IMG/VR virus record: IMGVR_UViG_3300008107_001434
Coordinates: 1 to 20,883 of that record
Origin: a virus
Length of the DNA stretch: 20,883 bases
Reading direction: 5' to 3' (one strand)
Below the pieces are notes generated by a model. It had not been told where the DNA came from. It saw nothing but the letters and a program-made list of their open reading frames with translations, and searched no databases. Positions within the stretch are counted from its first letter, which is position 1. The number at the start of each line of letters is the position of its first letter. Positions 11,955-18,996 of this stretch are shown here, piece after piece. The position numbers and the translations under genes were made by a program.

Positions 11955-13522
11955 TGCAAATACATAAAGAAAAAAAGGCGGTTATCTTCCGCTTAAAAAA
12001 CCCAAGTCGGATAACAACAGTAATACCGACAGCTATCGAAGTAGACCACAAAGGACAACGGCTTGTAGCCGTTCCACACCGCCCCGACGAAACTCGGGTG
12101 TTACGAAACTTAGGCTTTGAAGTCCCTGACCCAATGCCTATGCACTATGCGTTTCCAAAAGTAAGTGGGCGACACAATCCATTTGCTGCGCAGATTGAAA
12201 CTGCATCTTTTTTATCCATGCACAGTAGGGCGTTTTGTCTCAACGGTATGGGCACTGGCAAGACCAATAGCGCACTGTGGGCGTATGACTACATGCGTCG
12301 CACAAAGATCGTTAACAAAGTTCTTGTCGTGTGTCCGCTATCAACAATGGAGCGCACATGGGCAGATTCAGTCTTTAATACATTCTCACATCTCGATGCA
12401 GTAGTCTTGCATGGAACAAGAGAGAAACGAATTAAGTTACTCAAAGAAGATGTGCACATCTACATCATCAACATTGACGGCCTTGCTACGATCAAAGATG
12501 AATTAGCAAAGCGACCAGACATTGATTTGATTGTTGTGGATGAGCTAGCACTTGCGCGTAACTCCAGCACTGACCGATGGAAAACGCTCAACACAATTTG
12601 CAACAAACAAAGTAGTCGCCGTGTGTGGGGTATGACAGGTTCACCTACACCCAATGCACCTACAGATGCGTGGGCTCAATGCAAACTTATCACGCCTGAT
12701 AACACCAGTGTGCCTAAATACTTCGGTGCGTTTCGTGATCGTGTAATGCGCCAGTTGACACAGTTCAAATGGATATCAAGACCCGAAGCAAACGATGTGA
12801 TCTATCAGATGATGCAGCCTGCAATTCGGTTCTCACTTGACGACTGCACTGACTTGCCTGAACAAATATTTATGACTCGCGAAGTTGAGATGACTGTAGA
12901 GCAGAAGAAAGCCTACAAAGACATGTTGTCTAAACTTGCAACTGAGTACGCTGGCGGTCAGATTCTTGCTGTGAATGAAGCTGTAAAAGCAAACAAACTA
13001 ATTCAAATTGGCTGCGGTGTCGCATACGGGACAGACGGGGTGGAGGTAGTCCTACCATCTAAGCCTAGAATGGATGTCCTCAAAGAAGTCATTGAAGAAT
13101 CTGAAGGTAAAGTAATTGTGTTTGTGCCGTTGACTGGCGCTCTTGAACACGTAGCCACAGAGCTGCGCAAGGACTGGTCTGTAGAAATTGTCCACGGCGA
13201 GACTAGCAAGAACCAACGAGATCAGATATTTTCTGACTTCCAACGAGGGTTAGACCCGAGAGTATTAGTGGCAAATGCAGCTACCATGTCACACGGACTA
13301 ACGCTAACAGCGGCAACTACCATCGTATGGTACGCACCGGTGCATAGCAATGAGATTTACGAACAGGCTTGCGCTAGGGTTAGACGCCCCGGCCAGACCA
13401 AAACTACTGTGATTGTGCATATCGCAGGCTCAGACGTCGAAAGACGTGTGTACAAGAGGCTGCAAGACAAGCAGTCCATGCAGGGTTTATTGCTTGACAT
13501 GATGAAAGAACAACCGGAATAG
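11954..13522 (+). CDS. SNF2-type superfamily 2 helicase, 522 aa
   Basis: This is an SF2 helicase/translocase of the phage SNF2-like type. Motif I GMGTGKT (98-104), motif Ia region VVCPLSTMERTW (125-136), motif II VVDELA (194-199, DELA instead of DEAH), motif III MTGSP (227-231), motif V around ATMSHGLTLTAA, and motif VI QACARVRRPGQ (Arg475-Gln481). Length and motif set are complete, so it should hydrolyse ATP and move along DNA. The N-terminal ~70 residues form a small beta-rich region found in many phage members. The start is ATG 11954 in a TAATG overlap with no strong SD site, so translation probably depends on the gene before it. Next to VRR-NUC and Cas4-like genes, a role in recombination or fork restart is likely. 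Confidence 0.92.
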   Translation: MQIHKEKKAVIFRLKNPSRITTVIPTAIEVDHKGQRLVAVPHRPDETRVLRNLGFEVPDPMPMHYAFPKVSGRHNPFAAQIETASFLSMHSRAFCLNGMGTGKTNSALWAYDYMRRTKIVNKVLVVCPLSTMERTWADSVFNTFSHLDAVVLHGTREKRIKLLKEDVHIYIINIDGLATIKDELAKRPDIDLIVVDELALARNSSTDRWKTLNTICNKQSSRRVWGMTGSPTPNAPTDAWAQCKLITPDNTSVPKYFGAFRDRVMRQLTQFKWISRPEANDVIYQMMQPAIRFSLDDCTDLPEQIFMTREVEMTVEQKKAYKDMLSKLATEYAGGQILAVNEAVKANKLIQIGCGVAYGTDGVEVVLPSKPRMDVLKEVIEESEGKVIVFVPLTGALEHVATELRKDWSVEIVHGETSKNQRDQIFSDFQRGLDPRVLVANAATMSHGLTLTAATTIVWYAPVHSNEIYEQACARVRRPGQTKTTVIVHIAGSDVERRVYKRLQDKQSMQGLLLDMMKEQPE

Positions 13523-13555
13523 GAGGCGTTATCGACTACCAAATCTTTACCCCAA

Positions 13556-13572
13556 TCAACCACAAATTAGGA
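13556..13572 (+). promoter_or_regulatory. Leader motif TCAACCAC plus AGGA site
   Basis: TCAACCAC at 13556-13563 and AGGA at 13569-13572 precede ATG 13580. The 57-base gap after the helicase gene holds no convincing promoter. Confidence 0.4.
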
Positions 13573-13579
13573 TACAAAA

Positions 13580-13963
13580 ATGAAACTCTCAGAAGCTGTA
13601 AGCATCTACATCAAGATGCGAGACAAAAAAGCACAAATGAAAGCAGAGTTTGATGCCAGTGTTGCTCCTCTCAATGAGAAGATGGAAAAGCTAGAAGCCA
13701 AGCTACTAGATGTTTTCAACAAGACCGGTATTGATTCTGTCAAGACAGAATTTGGAACTGCGTATACCACAACTAGAGTCACTGCCAGCGTAGCAGACCG
13801 AGAAATATTTATGACTCACGTCAGAGAAAATGACGACTGGGCGCTTTTAGAAGTACGCGCTTCCAAAACAGCGGTAGAACAGTATCGCGAAACCAACAAC
13901 GACCTACCCCCGGGCGTATCTACTCGTGAAGAACGTGTAGTCAATGTGCGCCGTTCGTCGTAA
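13580..13963 (+). CDS. Phage protein with coiled-coil N terminus, 127 aa
   Basis: Residues 1-48 form a charged helix (IYIKMRDKKAQMKAEFDASV, then APLNEKMEKLEAKLLDVFNK) that should make a coiled coil. The rest reads TGIDSVKTEFGTAYTTTRVT, then a helix (FMTHVRENDDWALLEVRASKT) and LPPGVSTREERVVNVRR at the C terminus. This layout, 'T-G-x-x-S-x-K-T-x-x-G-T-A-Y' followed by 'R-A-S-K-T-A-V' and 'L-P-P-G-V', is one I recall in many proteobacterial phages beside single-strand-binding or recombination genes. Its biochemical role is unknown. The gene directly precedes the single-strand-binding candidate, 27 bases apart. Confidence 0.75.
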   Translation: MKLSEAVSIYIKMRDKKAQMKAEFDASVAPLNEKMEKLEAKLLDVFNKTGIDSVKTEFGTAYTTTRVTASVADREIFMTHVRENDDWALLEVRASKTAVEQYRETNNDLPPGVSTREERVVNVRRSS

Positions 13964-13973
13964 ACTCTTTCCC

Positions 13974-13990
13974 CCAACCACTGAAAAATT
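13974..13990 (+). promoter_or_regulatory. Leader motif CCAACCAC without clear SD site
   Basis: CCAACCAC at 13974-13981 is followed by TGAAAAATT and ATG 13991. No GGAG or AAGGA lies in the SD window. This is the only long gene here after an intergenic gap without a clear SD site, so initiation may depend on the unstructured CA/A-rich leader. Confidence 0.35.
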
Positions 13991-14878
13991 ATGAACATCA
14001 TTCCATTTGACTCCGGCTCCAACCTGCCATCATTCTTGAAAAAAGTTGACATCGCAGCTCTGAACTCTGACTTGACTGCTCATGCAGGCGGTGGGTTCCC
14101 AGTAATCTCCATCAAAGGCAAAGTGTTTGCAGTTGTCCGCGACGGTGAGCGCGAGTTGCAGATGAACCCTAAAGACCCTGACAGCGCAGCTACCAGCCTG
14201 AACGTGGTGTTGTTAAAAGCCAACAAAGGTACAAGCAAGGTGTTTTATCTCAAAGGCTACGACAAAGACACAAGCGAAGGTCAGAAGCCTGATTGCTACT
14301 CAAGCGATGGCATTGAGCCGGCAGCAGACGCACAGAACAAACAAGCCAAGAAGTGCGCAACCTGTGCCCACAATCAATGGGGCTCTCGTATCAGCGAGCG
14401 CGGTGCAACCAAGGGCAAGGCATGTTCCGACACCGTTCGTATGGCCGTAGCGCCAGCCGGTCAGATTAATGACGCGATGCTGTTGCGTGTACCTCCTGCT
14501 TCCATCAAGGCATTGGGTGAGTACGGTCAGATGTTGGCTAAGCGCGGTGTAGGGTACAGCATGGTTGTTACCAAGGTAGGCTTTGACTTGCAAGCAGAAT
14601 CACCCAAGCTGACATTCAGCGCCGTTGGTTTACTAGACGACGAGGGCTTTGCTGAAGTCCAAGAGATCGCTAAATCAGATATTGTTGCAACCATCTTGGG
14701 CGCTAACCCCGTAGCAGTAGAGTTTGTTGCAGAAGCAATCGAGGCACCTCCAGTTGCTAAAGCAGAGGCTCCCGAGCCAAAGCCCGAAGCTAAAGCTAAG
14801 CCAGCCGCCAAAGCCAAACCTGCCCCTGTTGAAGAAGAGTTAGAACTCGACCTCGACGGCATTAGTTTTGACGACTAA
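13991..14878 (+). CDS. Probable single-strand DNA-binding protein with zinc finger and acidic tail, 295 aa
   Basis: I infer a phage single-strand DNA-binding protein. The N-terminal ~210 residues look like a beta-rich domain (FPVISIKGKVFAVVRDGERE, about 36-55) that contains a probable zinc site: Cys102, Cys122, Cys125 and Cys145, with CATCAHNQWGS at 122-132. A flexible Ala/Lys/Pro/Glu-rich linker (about residues 250-277) then leads to an acidic end, EEELELDLDGISFDD. Acidic tails of this kind are the protein-docking ends of bacterial SSB, T7 gp2.5 and T4 gp32. Neighbours (helicase upstream, primase-helicase downstream) fit. It lacks a recognisable E. coli-type SSB signature, so the assignment rests on architecture and context. 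Confidence 0.72.
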   Translation: MNIIPFDSGSNLPSFLKKVDIAALNSDLTAHAGGGFPVISIKGKVFAVVRDGERELQMNPKDPDSAATSLNVVLLKANKGTSKVFYLKGYDKDTSEGQKPDCYSSDGIEPAADAQNKQAKKCATCAHNQWGSRISERGATKGKACSDTVRMAVAPAGQINDAMLLRVPPASIKALGEYGQMLAKRGVGYSMVVTKVGFDLQAESPKLTFSAVGLLDDEGFAEVQEIAKSDIVATILGANPVAVEFVAEAIEAPPVAKAEAPEPKPEAKAKPAAKAKPAPVEEELELDLDGISFDD

Positions 14879-14897
14879 ATAGCTCCACCCCCAAGGG

Positions 14898-14923
14898 AGC
14901 CCCTTCGGGGGCTTCTTCTGTTT
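14898..14923 (+). terminator. Intrinsic terminator with UUCG tetraloop
   Basis: AGCCCC (14898-14903), TTCG loop, GGGGCT (14908-14913), then TCTTCTGTTT. The UUCG loop closed by C-G is exceptionally stable. It ends the operon that begins at the promoter near 10646. Confidence 0.85.
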
Positions 14924-14936
14924 CACTGGAGTAGTC

Positions 14937-14984
14937 ATGAGTTGCATATTTACAACAGCTGGAGATCACAATGGACACCCTTGA
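14937..14984 (+). CDS. Possible 15-aa leader peptide overlapping the primase start
   Basis: GGAG at 14927-14930 and ATG at 14937 open a 15-codon frame (MSCIFTTAGDHNGHP) that ends at TGA 14982-14984, 14 bases inside the primase gene in another frame. Translation of it could affect ribosome loading at ATG 14971. The bases TTTCACTGGAGTA before it also occur at 5721-5733 before the 50-aa gene. There is no independent proof of translation. Confidence 0.25.
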   Translation: MSCIFTTAGDHNGHP

Positions 14985-17900
14985 GTTCCTCCGCACAATC
15001 CTGCCCGAATACGGCATACATTACTTGACGCTCTTTACCAAAGAGGTCAATCCAAAGACGAACAAGCCGTACACCTACCACAAGTACTACCTAAGCTTGG
15101 AGGAGATGGCTGACGCTATACCTTACTGGGAAAACAACCCCAAGTTTGTGGCAACCTACCATGCATGCGCATCGTATCTAAAGCCATTCATTGAAGTTGA
15201 GAAAGACGGGGAGACCCGCAAGAAATATCGCGTTGAAGAAAACTGGGATCGCGCCAAATCTTTTTGGATTGACATTGACTGTGGGCAAAAGAAACACGAC
15301 GCAGGGCAGGGCTACTTGACGCAGATGGATGGCGTTAAAGCTATTGCAATCTTTGCTAAGAAGGTAGGTTTGCCCCGCCCCATGATTGTGGATTCAGGCA
15401 ATGGCGTCCATGCTTACTGGCCTCTGACCAAAGACATTAGCCACACGAAGTGGGTCATGGTTGCCAAGTGGTTGAAGTCGTGCCTTGCGCACGAGAATGT
15501 CCTTGCAGATTCGTCACGAACTGCTGACTTTGCAAGCATCTTGCGCCCTGTCGGGTCAGCAAACCGTAAGGGTGAACCTAAGCCAATCAAAGTTAGATCA
15601 ACGTGCGAGCCTATCGAGCCCGGGGCATTTGCACTAGCACTTCAAACCTTCGTGGCAGACAATGACGTTAAGCTCATTAAAGAGTCCGTCAAACGTGCCT
15701 ACAACACCGATTTAAACTCTGACTTAACGGGTCACCTTACCCAGTATCCTGACGTGCCTGTAGATGCCAACGAGATGGCCAGTAAATGCCTTCAGGTAGG
15801 TGCTATGCGGGATTCTAAGGGGGATGTAGGATACGAGCCTTGGCGTGGCGTTATCGGTCTTTTAAAGCACTGCGAAGATGGCGAGAAGTTCTCCGAGGAG
15901 TGGAGCGCCGAGCGTGAAGCAACCGGCCACGACCAGATAGACTGGCAAAACAAGTACGACACATGGGAAGCCGGCCCTACAACCTGCTCATTTTTTGAGC
16001 AACATAACTGCAATGGTTGCACTGGCTGCGAGTTCAAAGGCAAGATCAATACACCCCTAGTCCTTGGTAGGGTAATCCCTATCGTAGAAGAATCAACTGC
16101 GGAAATCGTAACTGATGAAGGTGTAGTTCAAGAAGCCGCCATACCAGCACTGCCCTATGGCTACATATGGGACGGTAAATTGCTTAGCCGCCTACTCCCG
16201 GATAAGGAGGGCGTGCTACAACCGCTGTCTTTCTGTGAGAACCTGTTCTATCCAACAAGCCGTATCCGCAGCGAAGATGGCACATTTAAGTACGGCATTA
16301 GATTCCATCTACCTGACAAACGCATTCGGGACTTTGACATCTTGGGAGAATCTGTTGCTTCATCAACCGATTTGTTACGCGCACTAGCTCGATACGAACT
16401 AACAAAGAGTAACCACAAAAATGCAGGGGATCACATGTCTGCTTATTTGCTAGACCAGTTGCAGGCGCTAAAGCGAAGAATCACTGAAACCAATACCCTC
16501 ACAGCATTTGGTTGGCGAGACGAACACAAAGCCTTTTTGCTGGGTGACAAGCTGTACACCAAGGGTGCAGAACCTAGCGAAGTGTTAATTGGCGGCAATG
16601 CCAAAGAACGGGCAAGTACGTTTACGGCTAACAAAGGATCGCTGGAAGGCTACGCTGAAGCCTTAAACTTCTTGTACAACCGAGAAGGCGCAGTCCACTG
16701 GCAGTACACCATCTGTGCAGGCTGGGGCTCTTTACTAGCACACCACTGTGAAGACTTGTACAAAGGTTTGATCTTGGCATTGCAAGGCGGAGATACTGCC
16801 CGAGGCAAAACGACTGTCTGCCATGCGGCACTTGCGGCATTCGGTAACCCTGCAAAGATGACACTAAACTCCAAGGATGGTTTTACAACAAACGCACTGT
16901 GGGCAACCCTTGGTGTATTCAACAACATCCCTGTGTTGGTGGACGAGTTGACCGGTGTAGACCCTGCCACTTTTAGTGATGTAGCGTACGGCGTATCGAA
17001 TGGCCAAGACAAGATTCGCATGACCTCCAAAGGTGGCAATGTAGTCTTTGCCAAGTCATCTGAATGGCGGCTTAATGTTTATGTAACTGGCAACAAAGAC
17101 TTCCATGGATTGCTTGCGGCCAATCAAGCCAACTCTCAAGCTGAAGCTGTTCGTCTTATTCAAGTTAACGTAGACCGCTACCCTCCGCTTGTATTAACGG
17201 ATCGCTCTGAATACCCCGAAGGTAAAGAGGGTGACGACGCTTGGAATGCAGCATCAGCTATTGTGGCGGCAGAGAACATTAAGCAGATGACGCAGAACAG
17301 CGGCCATGCTGGGGCAGCCATCATTAAGTACATGCTAGACAACGAGGCAACAGTAACTAAAGCCATGGCAGAGTTTTTGGCTAGGTTTACTCAAATTCTG
17401 CCAAGCCCCAAGTATCGGTTTTACCGTGCTCACAGTGCATGCACGATGGTCATTGCGCAGATAGCAAAAAAGCTCGGCATCATCGAGTTTGATCTTCAAG
17501 AACTGTATGCATTTACAGTGAAGTTGATTGTTGAATTATCTGAGTCAGTCATGGAAACAAATACCATTTCTGCAGAAGATGCATTCCACCGCATGGTCAG
17601 TCACCTTGGCCCTCGCATCATTGTTACCAGTGAATACCGAGACAAGCGCGATGGCAGGGGCCCTGAGTCCCCACGTACGCGTGTAATGGGAGATGTGGCA
17701 GGGCGGTATGTTCTTGGGTCAAACAGCCACAAAGATCAGGCTGGACACTTGATGTTGTCGCAGAAAGAAGTCCGCGACTGGTGCATGAAGAACCGCATTG
17801 ACTTCCATGCAATGATGACAACCTTACAAAAAGAAGGCGCATTGCTTAAGCAGGGTGAGAAGTTTACCCTGACTCGAGGAACTGACTATCCCATCGTGCA

Positions 17901-18009
17901 ACAACGATGCATTTTTGTGGATACGCTCAAGCTTGACAAAGACTCAATAGCCCCTGCGCTGACATTAGTTTCTAATCAGTTTGACGGAGAGGCTGTTGGA
18001 GATGTATGA
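14971..18009 (+). CDS. Primase-helicase: AEP-like primase fused to DUF927-type helicase, 1012 aa
   Basis: The N-terminal part (about residues 1-230) looks like an archaeo-eukaryotic-type primase: FWIDIDCG (Asp101, Asp103), DSGNGVHAYWPL (141-152, His147) and LRPVGSANRKGEPKPIKV (191-208). A helical region follows, then a Cys cluster (Cys339, Cys347, Cys350, Cys353) that probably binds zinc. From about 390 comes a DUF927-type ATPase: Walker A GGDTARGKTT (606-615), Walker B IPVLVDEL (653-660), NGQDKIRMTSKGG (677-689) and sensor YVTGNKD (704-710). The C-terminal ~300 residues are helical with a likely winged-helix end. It should both prime and unwind. GGAG precedes ATG 14971. The length and joined domains are usual for phage or plasmid enzymes of this class. 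Confidence 0.87.
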   Translation: MDTLEFLRTILPEYGIHYLTLFTKEVNPKTNKPYTYHKYYLSLEEMADAIPYWENNPKFVATYHACASYLKPFIEVEKDGETRKKYRVEENWDRAKSFWIDIDCGQKKHDAGQGYLTQMDGVKAIAIFAKKVGLPRPMIVDSGNGVHAYWPLTKDISHTKWVMVAKWLKSCLAHENVLADSSRTADFASILRPVGSANRKGEPKPIKVRSTCEPIEPGAFALALQTFVADNDVKLIKESVKRAYNTDLNSDLTGHLTQYPDVPVDANEMASKCLQVGAMRDSKGDVGYEPWRGVIGLLKHCEDGEKFSEEWSAEREATGHDQIDWQNKYDTWEAGPTTCSFFEQHNCNGCTGCEFKGKINTPLVLGRVIPIVEESTAEIVTDEGVVQEAAIPALPYGYIWDGKLLSRLLPDKEGVLQPLSFCENLFYPTSRIRSEDGTFKYGIRFHLPDKRIRDFDILGESVASSTDLLRALARYELTKSNHKNAGDHMSAYLLDQLQALKRRITETNTLTAFGWRDEHKAFLLGDKLYTKGAEPSEVLIGGNAKERASTFTANKGSLEGYAEALNFLYNREGAVHWQYTICAGWGSLLAHHCEDLYKGLILALQGGDTARGKTTVCHAALAAFGNPAKMTLNSKDGFTTNALWATLGVFNNIPVLVDELTGVDPATFSDVAYGVSNGQDKIRMTSKGGNVVFAKSSEWRLNVYVTGNKDFHGLLAANQANSQAEAVRLIQVNVDRYPPLVLTDRSEYPEGKEGDDAWNAASAIVAAENIKQMTQNSGHAGAAIIKYMLDNEATVTKAMAEFLARFTQILPSPKYRFYRAHSACTMVIAQIAKKLGIIEFDLQELYAFTVKLIVELSESVMETNTISAEDAFHRMVSHLGPRIIVTSEYRDKRDGRGPESPRTRVMGDVAGRYVLGSNSHKDQAGHLMLSQKEVRDWCMKNRIDFHAMMTTLQKEGALLKQGEKFTLTRGTDYPIVQQRCIFVDTLKLDKDSIAPALTLVSNQFDGEAVGDV

Positions 18010-18057
18010 TTACCACGCTGGTTGCCATGACTAGCTCCTTTCGTGGTTGAAAGATCC

Positions 18058-18088
18058 CCCCTCGGCGTAACAACCGAGGGGTTTTTTT
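18058..18088 (+). terminator. Strong intrinsic terminator between converging operons
   Basis: CCCCTCGG (18058-18065), loop CGTAACAA, CCGAGGGG (18074-18081) and seven Ts. It clearly ends plus-strand transcription of the primase-helicase gene. Read on the minus strand, the same stem is followed by GGATCTTTC, a poorer U tract, so it may stop the opposite operon less well. The last minus-strand stop codon (18087-18089) touches it. Confidence 0.92.
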
Positions 18089-18230
18089 ATTTAACTTTAG
18101 CTTTCATCGCGCACATGCCCATCTTGGAGCATTTAGCGGGAGTAGGGCATCCGGCACATGGTTTAAATGGCGCAGATTTTTTAGCTTTGTTTGTAGCTGT
18201 GCGGCTACCACGCATTGGCATTTCTTTCAT
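18087..18230 (-). CDS. Small basic four-cysteine protein, 47 aa
   Basis: On the minus strand, ATG at 18230 opens MKEMPMRGSRTATNKAKKSA, then PFKPCAGCPTPAKCSKMGMC and the tail AMKAKVK. Cys25, Cys28, Cys34 and Cys40 (C-x2-C-x5-C-x5-C) are suited to bind one zinc ion in a very small knuckle. The N and C termini are Lys/Arg-rich, so nucleic-acid binding is plausible. It starts seven bases after the 48-aa gene and is the last gene of the operon, ending in the terminator. I do not know its function. Confidence 0.6.
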   Translation of the reverse strand: MKEMPMRGSRTATNKAKKSAPFKPCAGCPTPAKCSKMGMCAMKAKVK

Positions 18231-18237
18231 GATGTGC

Positions 18238-18384
18238 TCACTTCATCTTAGAGGTTGATTTTTTGCCTTCGTACTTCTTCTCCATGGCAGCGTAGGCTTT
18301 TTTACCGCCAGCCATTTTCTTTTCTTTGGCTTCCATGGCTTTAGATTCGCCTTTGCCAAACGGATTCATTTTCTTTTTCATCAT
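18238..18384 (-). CDS. Lysine- and methionine-rich small protein, 48 aa
   Basis: On the minus strand a GGAG site stands before tandem ATG ATG codons at 18384-18379. The product, MMKKKMNPFGKGESKAMEAK..., has 16 lysines and 7 methionines in 48 residues and should be a single basic helix. Small basic proteins of this kind are common after phage structural genes; they may pack in the head or bind DNA, but this is inference. The leader GAATCTTATG here also occurs before the gene at 18987. Confidence 0.6.
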   Translation of the reverse strand: MMKKKMNPFGKGESKAMEAKEKKMAGGKKAYAAMEKKYEGKKSTSKMK

Positions 18385-18400
18385 AAGATTCTCCAGTTAA

Positions 18401-18634
18401 TTAACGATGCCTCGCGGTTTTTGCAGCAATCTTTCTTGGTTGAGCTACAAACTGTTTCCCCTGAGCTTTGCCAGCGCGTTGTGCGCGTGTTGTCGCAGCG
18501 TATTCAGCAGGGCTAAGACTTTTAATTGCAGCCTCAGGTAAATACCTTTCGCCCGTATCAGATGATTTTTTACCACTTTTGGTTCTCCATTTTTGGTCAC
18601 CCCAGTCTTTCAGGGATTGTTGAGGGGCTTTCAA
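18401..18634 (-). CDS. Basic phage protein, DUF5872-like, 77 aa (TTG start)
   Basis: The start is TTG at 18634-18632, overlapping the previous stop as TTGA; a G-rich stretch lies about ten bases upstream. The product starts MKAPQQSLKDWGDQKWRTKS, continues GKKSSDTGERYLPEAAIKSL and SPAEYAATTRAQRAGKAQGK, and ends QPRKIAAKTARHR. 'L-K-x-W-x-x-Q-K-W-R-T-K-S-G-K' followed by 'T-G-E-R-Y-L-P' is a pattern I recall from small phage and giant-virus proteins, I think of the DUF5872 type. It is highly basic and has no enzyme motif. Function unknown. Confidence 0.7.
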   Translation of the reverse strand: MKAPQQSLKDWGDQKWRTKSGKKSSDTGERYLPEAAIKSLSPAEYAATTRAQRAGKAQGKQFVAQPRKIAAKTARHR

Positions 18635-18987
18635 TCTCTGTACCCCCCGCCTGCGGCTTTGTATTTCTTGGCTACAAGTTGTGCTTTACGGGCCGACCAT
18701 TGGCCTGCGCCAGTCCCTTGGGTAGCAGCAGCTTTTACCTGCGACACAATTCGTTTGCGCAACTCAGGTTTAGTATAGTTGCCCGCAGCGTTTACTTTAG
18801 ACTTGGTAGCCATGTTAGCAATTCCAAGCGCGCAATGATTTATTGATCCGGGGCCGCCCTCTGGCTGTGGAGCCTTGAGTCCCGGTTTGCCCGGATTGGC
18901 TGCATTGTAAGAGGCTCGCCCTTTGGCGTTCAAGCCGCCCTTCTCGGACTTCCCCTCTTTGCGTTGCCATGCTGGTGACTTAGCCAT
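18631..18987 (-). CDS. Basic two-part phage protein (DUF6321-like N part plus AAGNYTKP-type C part), 118 aa
   Basis: AAGGA precedes ATG 18987. Residues 1-45 (MAKSPAWQRKEGKSEKGGLN, then AKGRASYNAANPGKPGLKAP) match the start of the DUF6321-type small phage proteins. Residues 59-118 (MATKSKVNAAGNYTKPELRK, QWSARKAQLVAKKYKAAGGGY) match another small phage protein that usually stands alone. The joining stretch GGPGSINHCALGIAN is unlike either. Met59 (codon at 18813-18811) could be the start of a separate protein, with only a weak GGAA before it. The frame has no stop in between, so this may be a natural fusion or a deletion that joined two genes. Function of both parts is unknown; they are positively charged and likely virion-linked or DNA-binding. 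Confidence 0.7.
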   Translation of the reverse strand: MAKSPAWQRKEGKSEKGGLNAKGRASYNAANPGKPGLKAPQPEGGPGSINHCALGIANMATKSKVNAAGNYTKPELRKRIVSQVKAAATQGTGAGQWSARKAQLVAKKYKAAGGGYRD

Positions 18988-18996
18988 AAGATTCCT

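Noticed and set aside
13523-13579. Possible promoter in the gap after the helicase gene
   Set aside because: Only a weak TAGGAT next to the start codon and no -35 at proper distance.
14300-14862. Minus-strand frames opposite the SSB-like gene
   Set aside because: Low-complexity Ala/Ser/Gly shadows of the Lys/Ala/Pro linker and core.
18012-18047. ACCACG...CGTGGT inverted repeat after the primase-helicase stop
   Set aside because: Six-base stem with a 24-base loop is likely chance; the real terminator follows at 18058.
18526-18846. Plus-strand 106-aa frame with hydrophobic segments
   Set aside because: Shadow of the basic minus-strand genes, which have SD sites, overlaps and family-like patterns.
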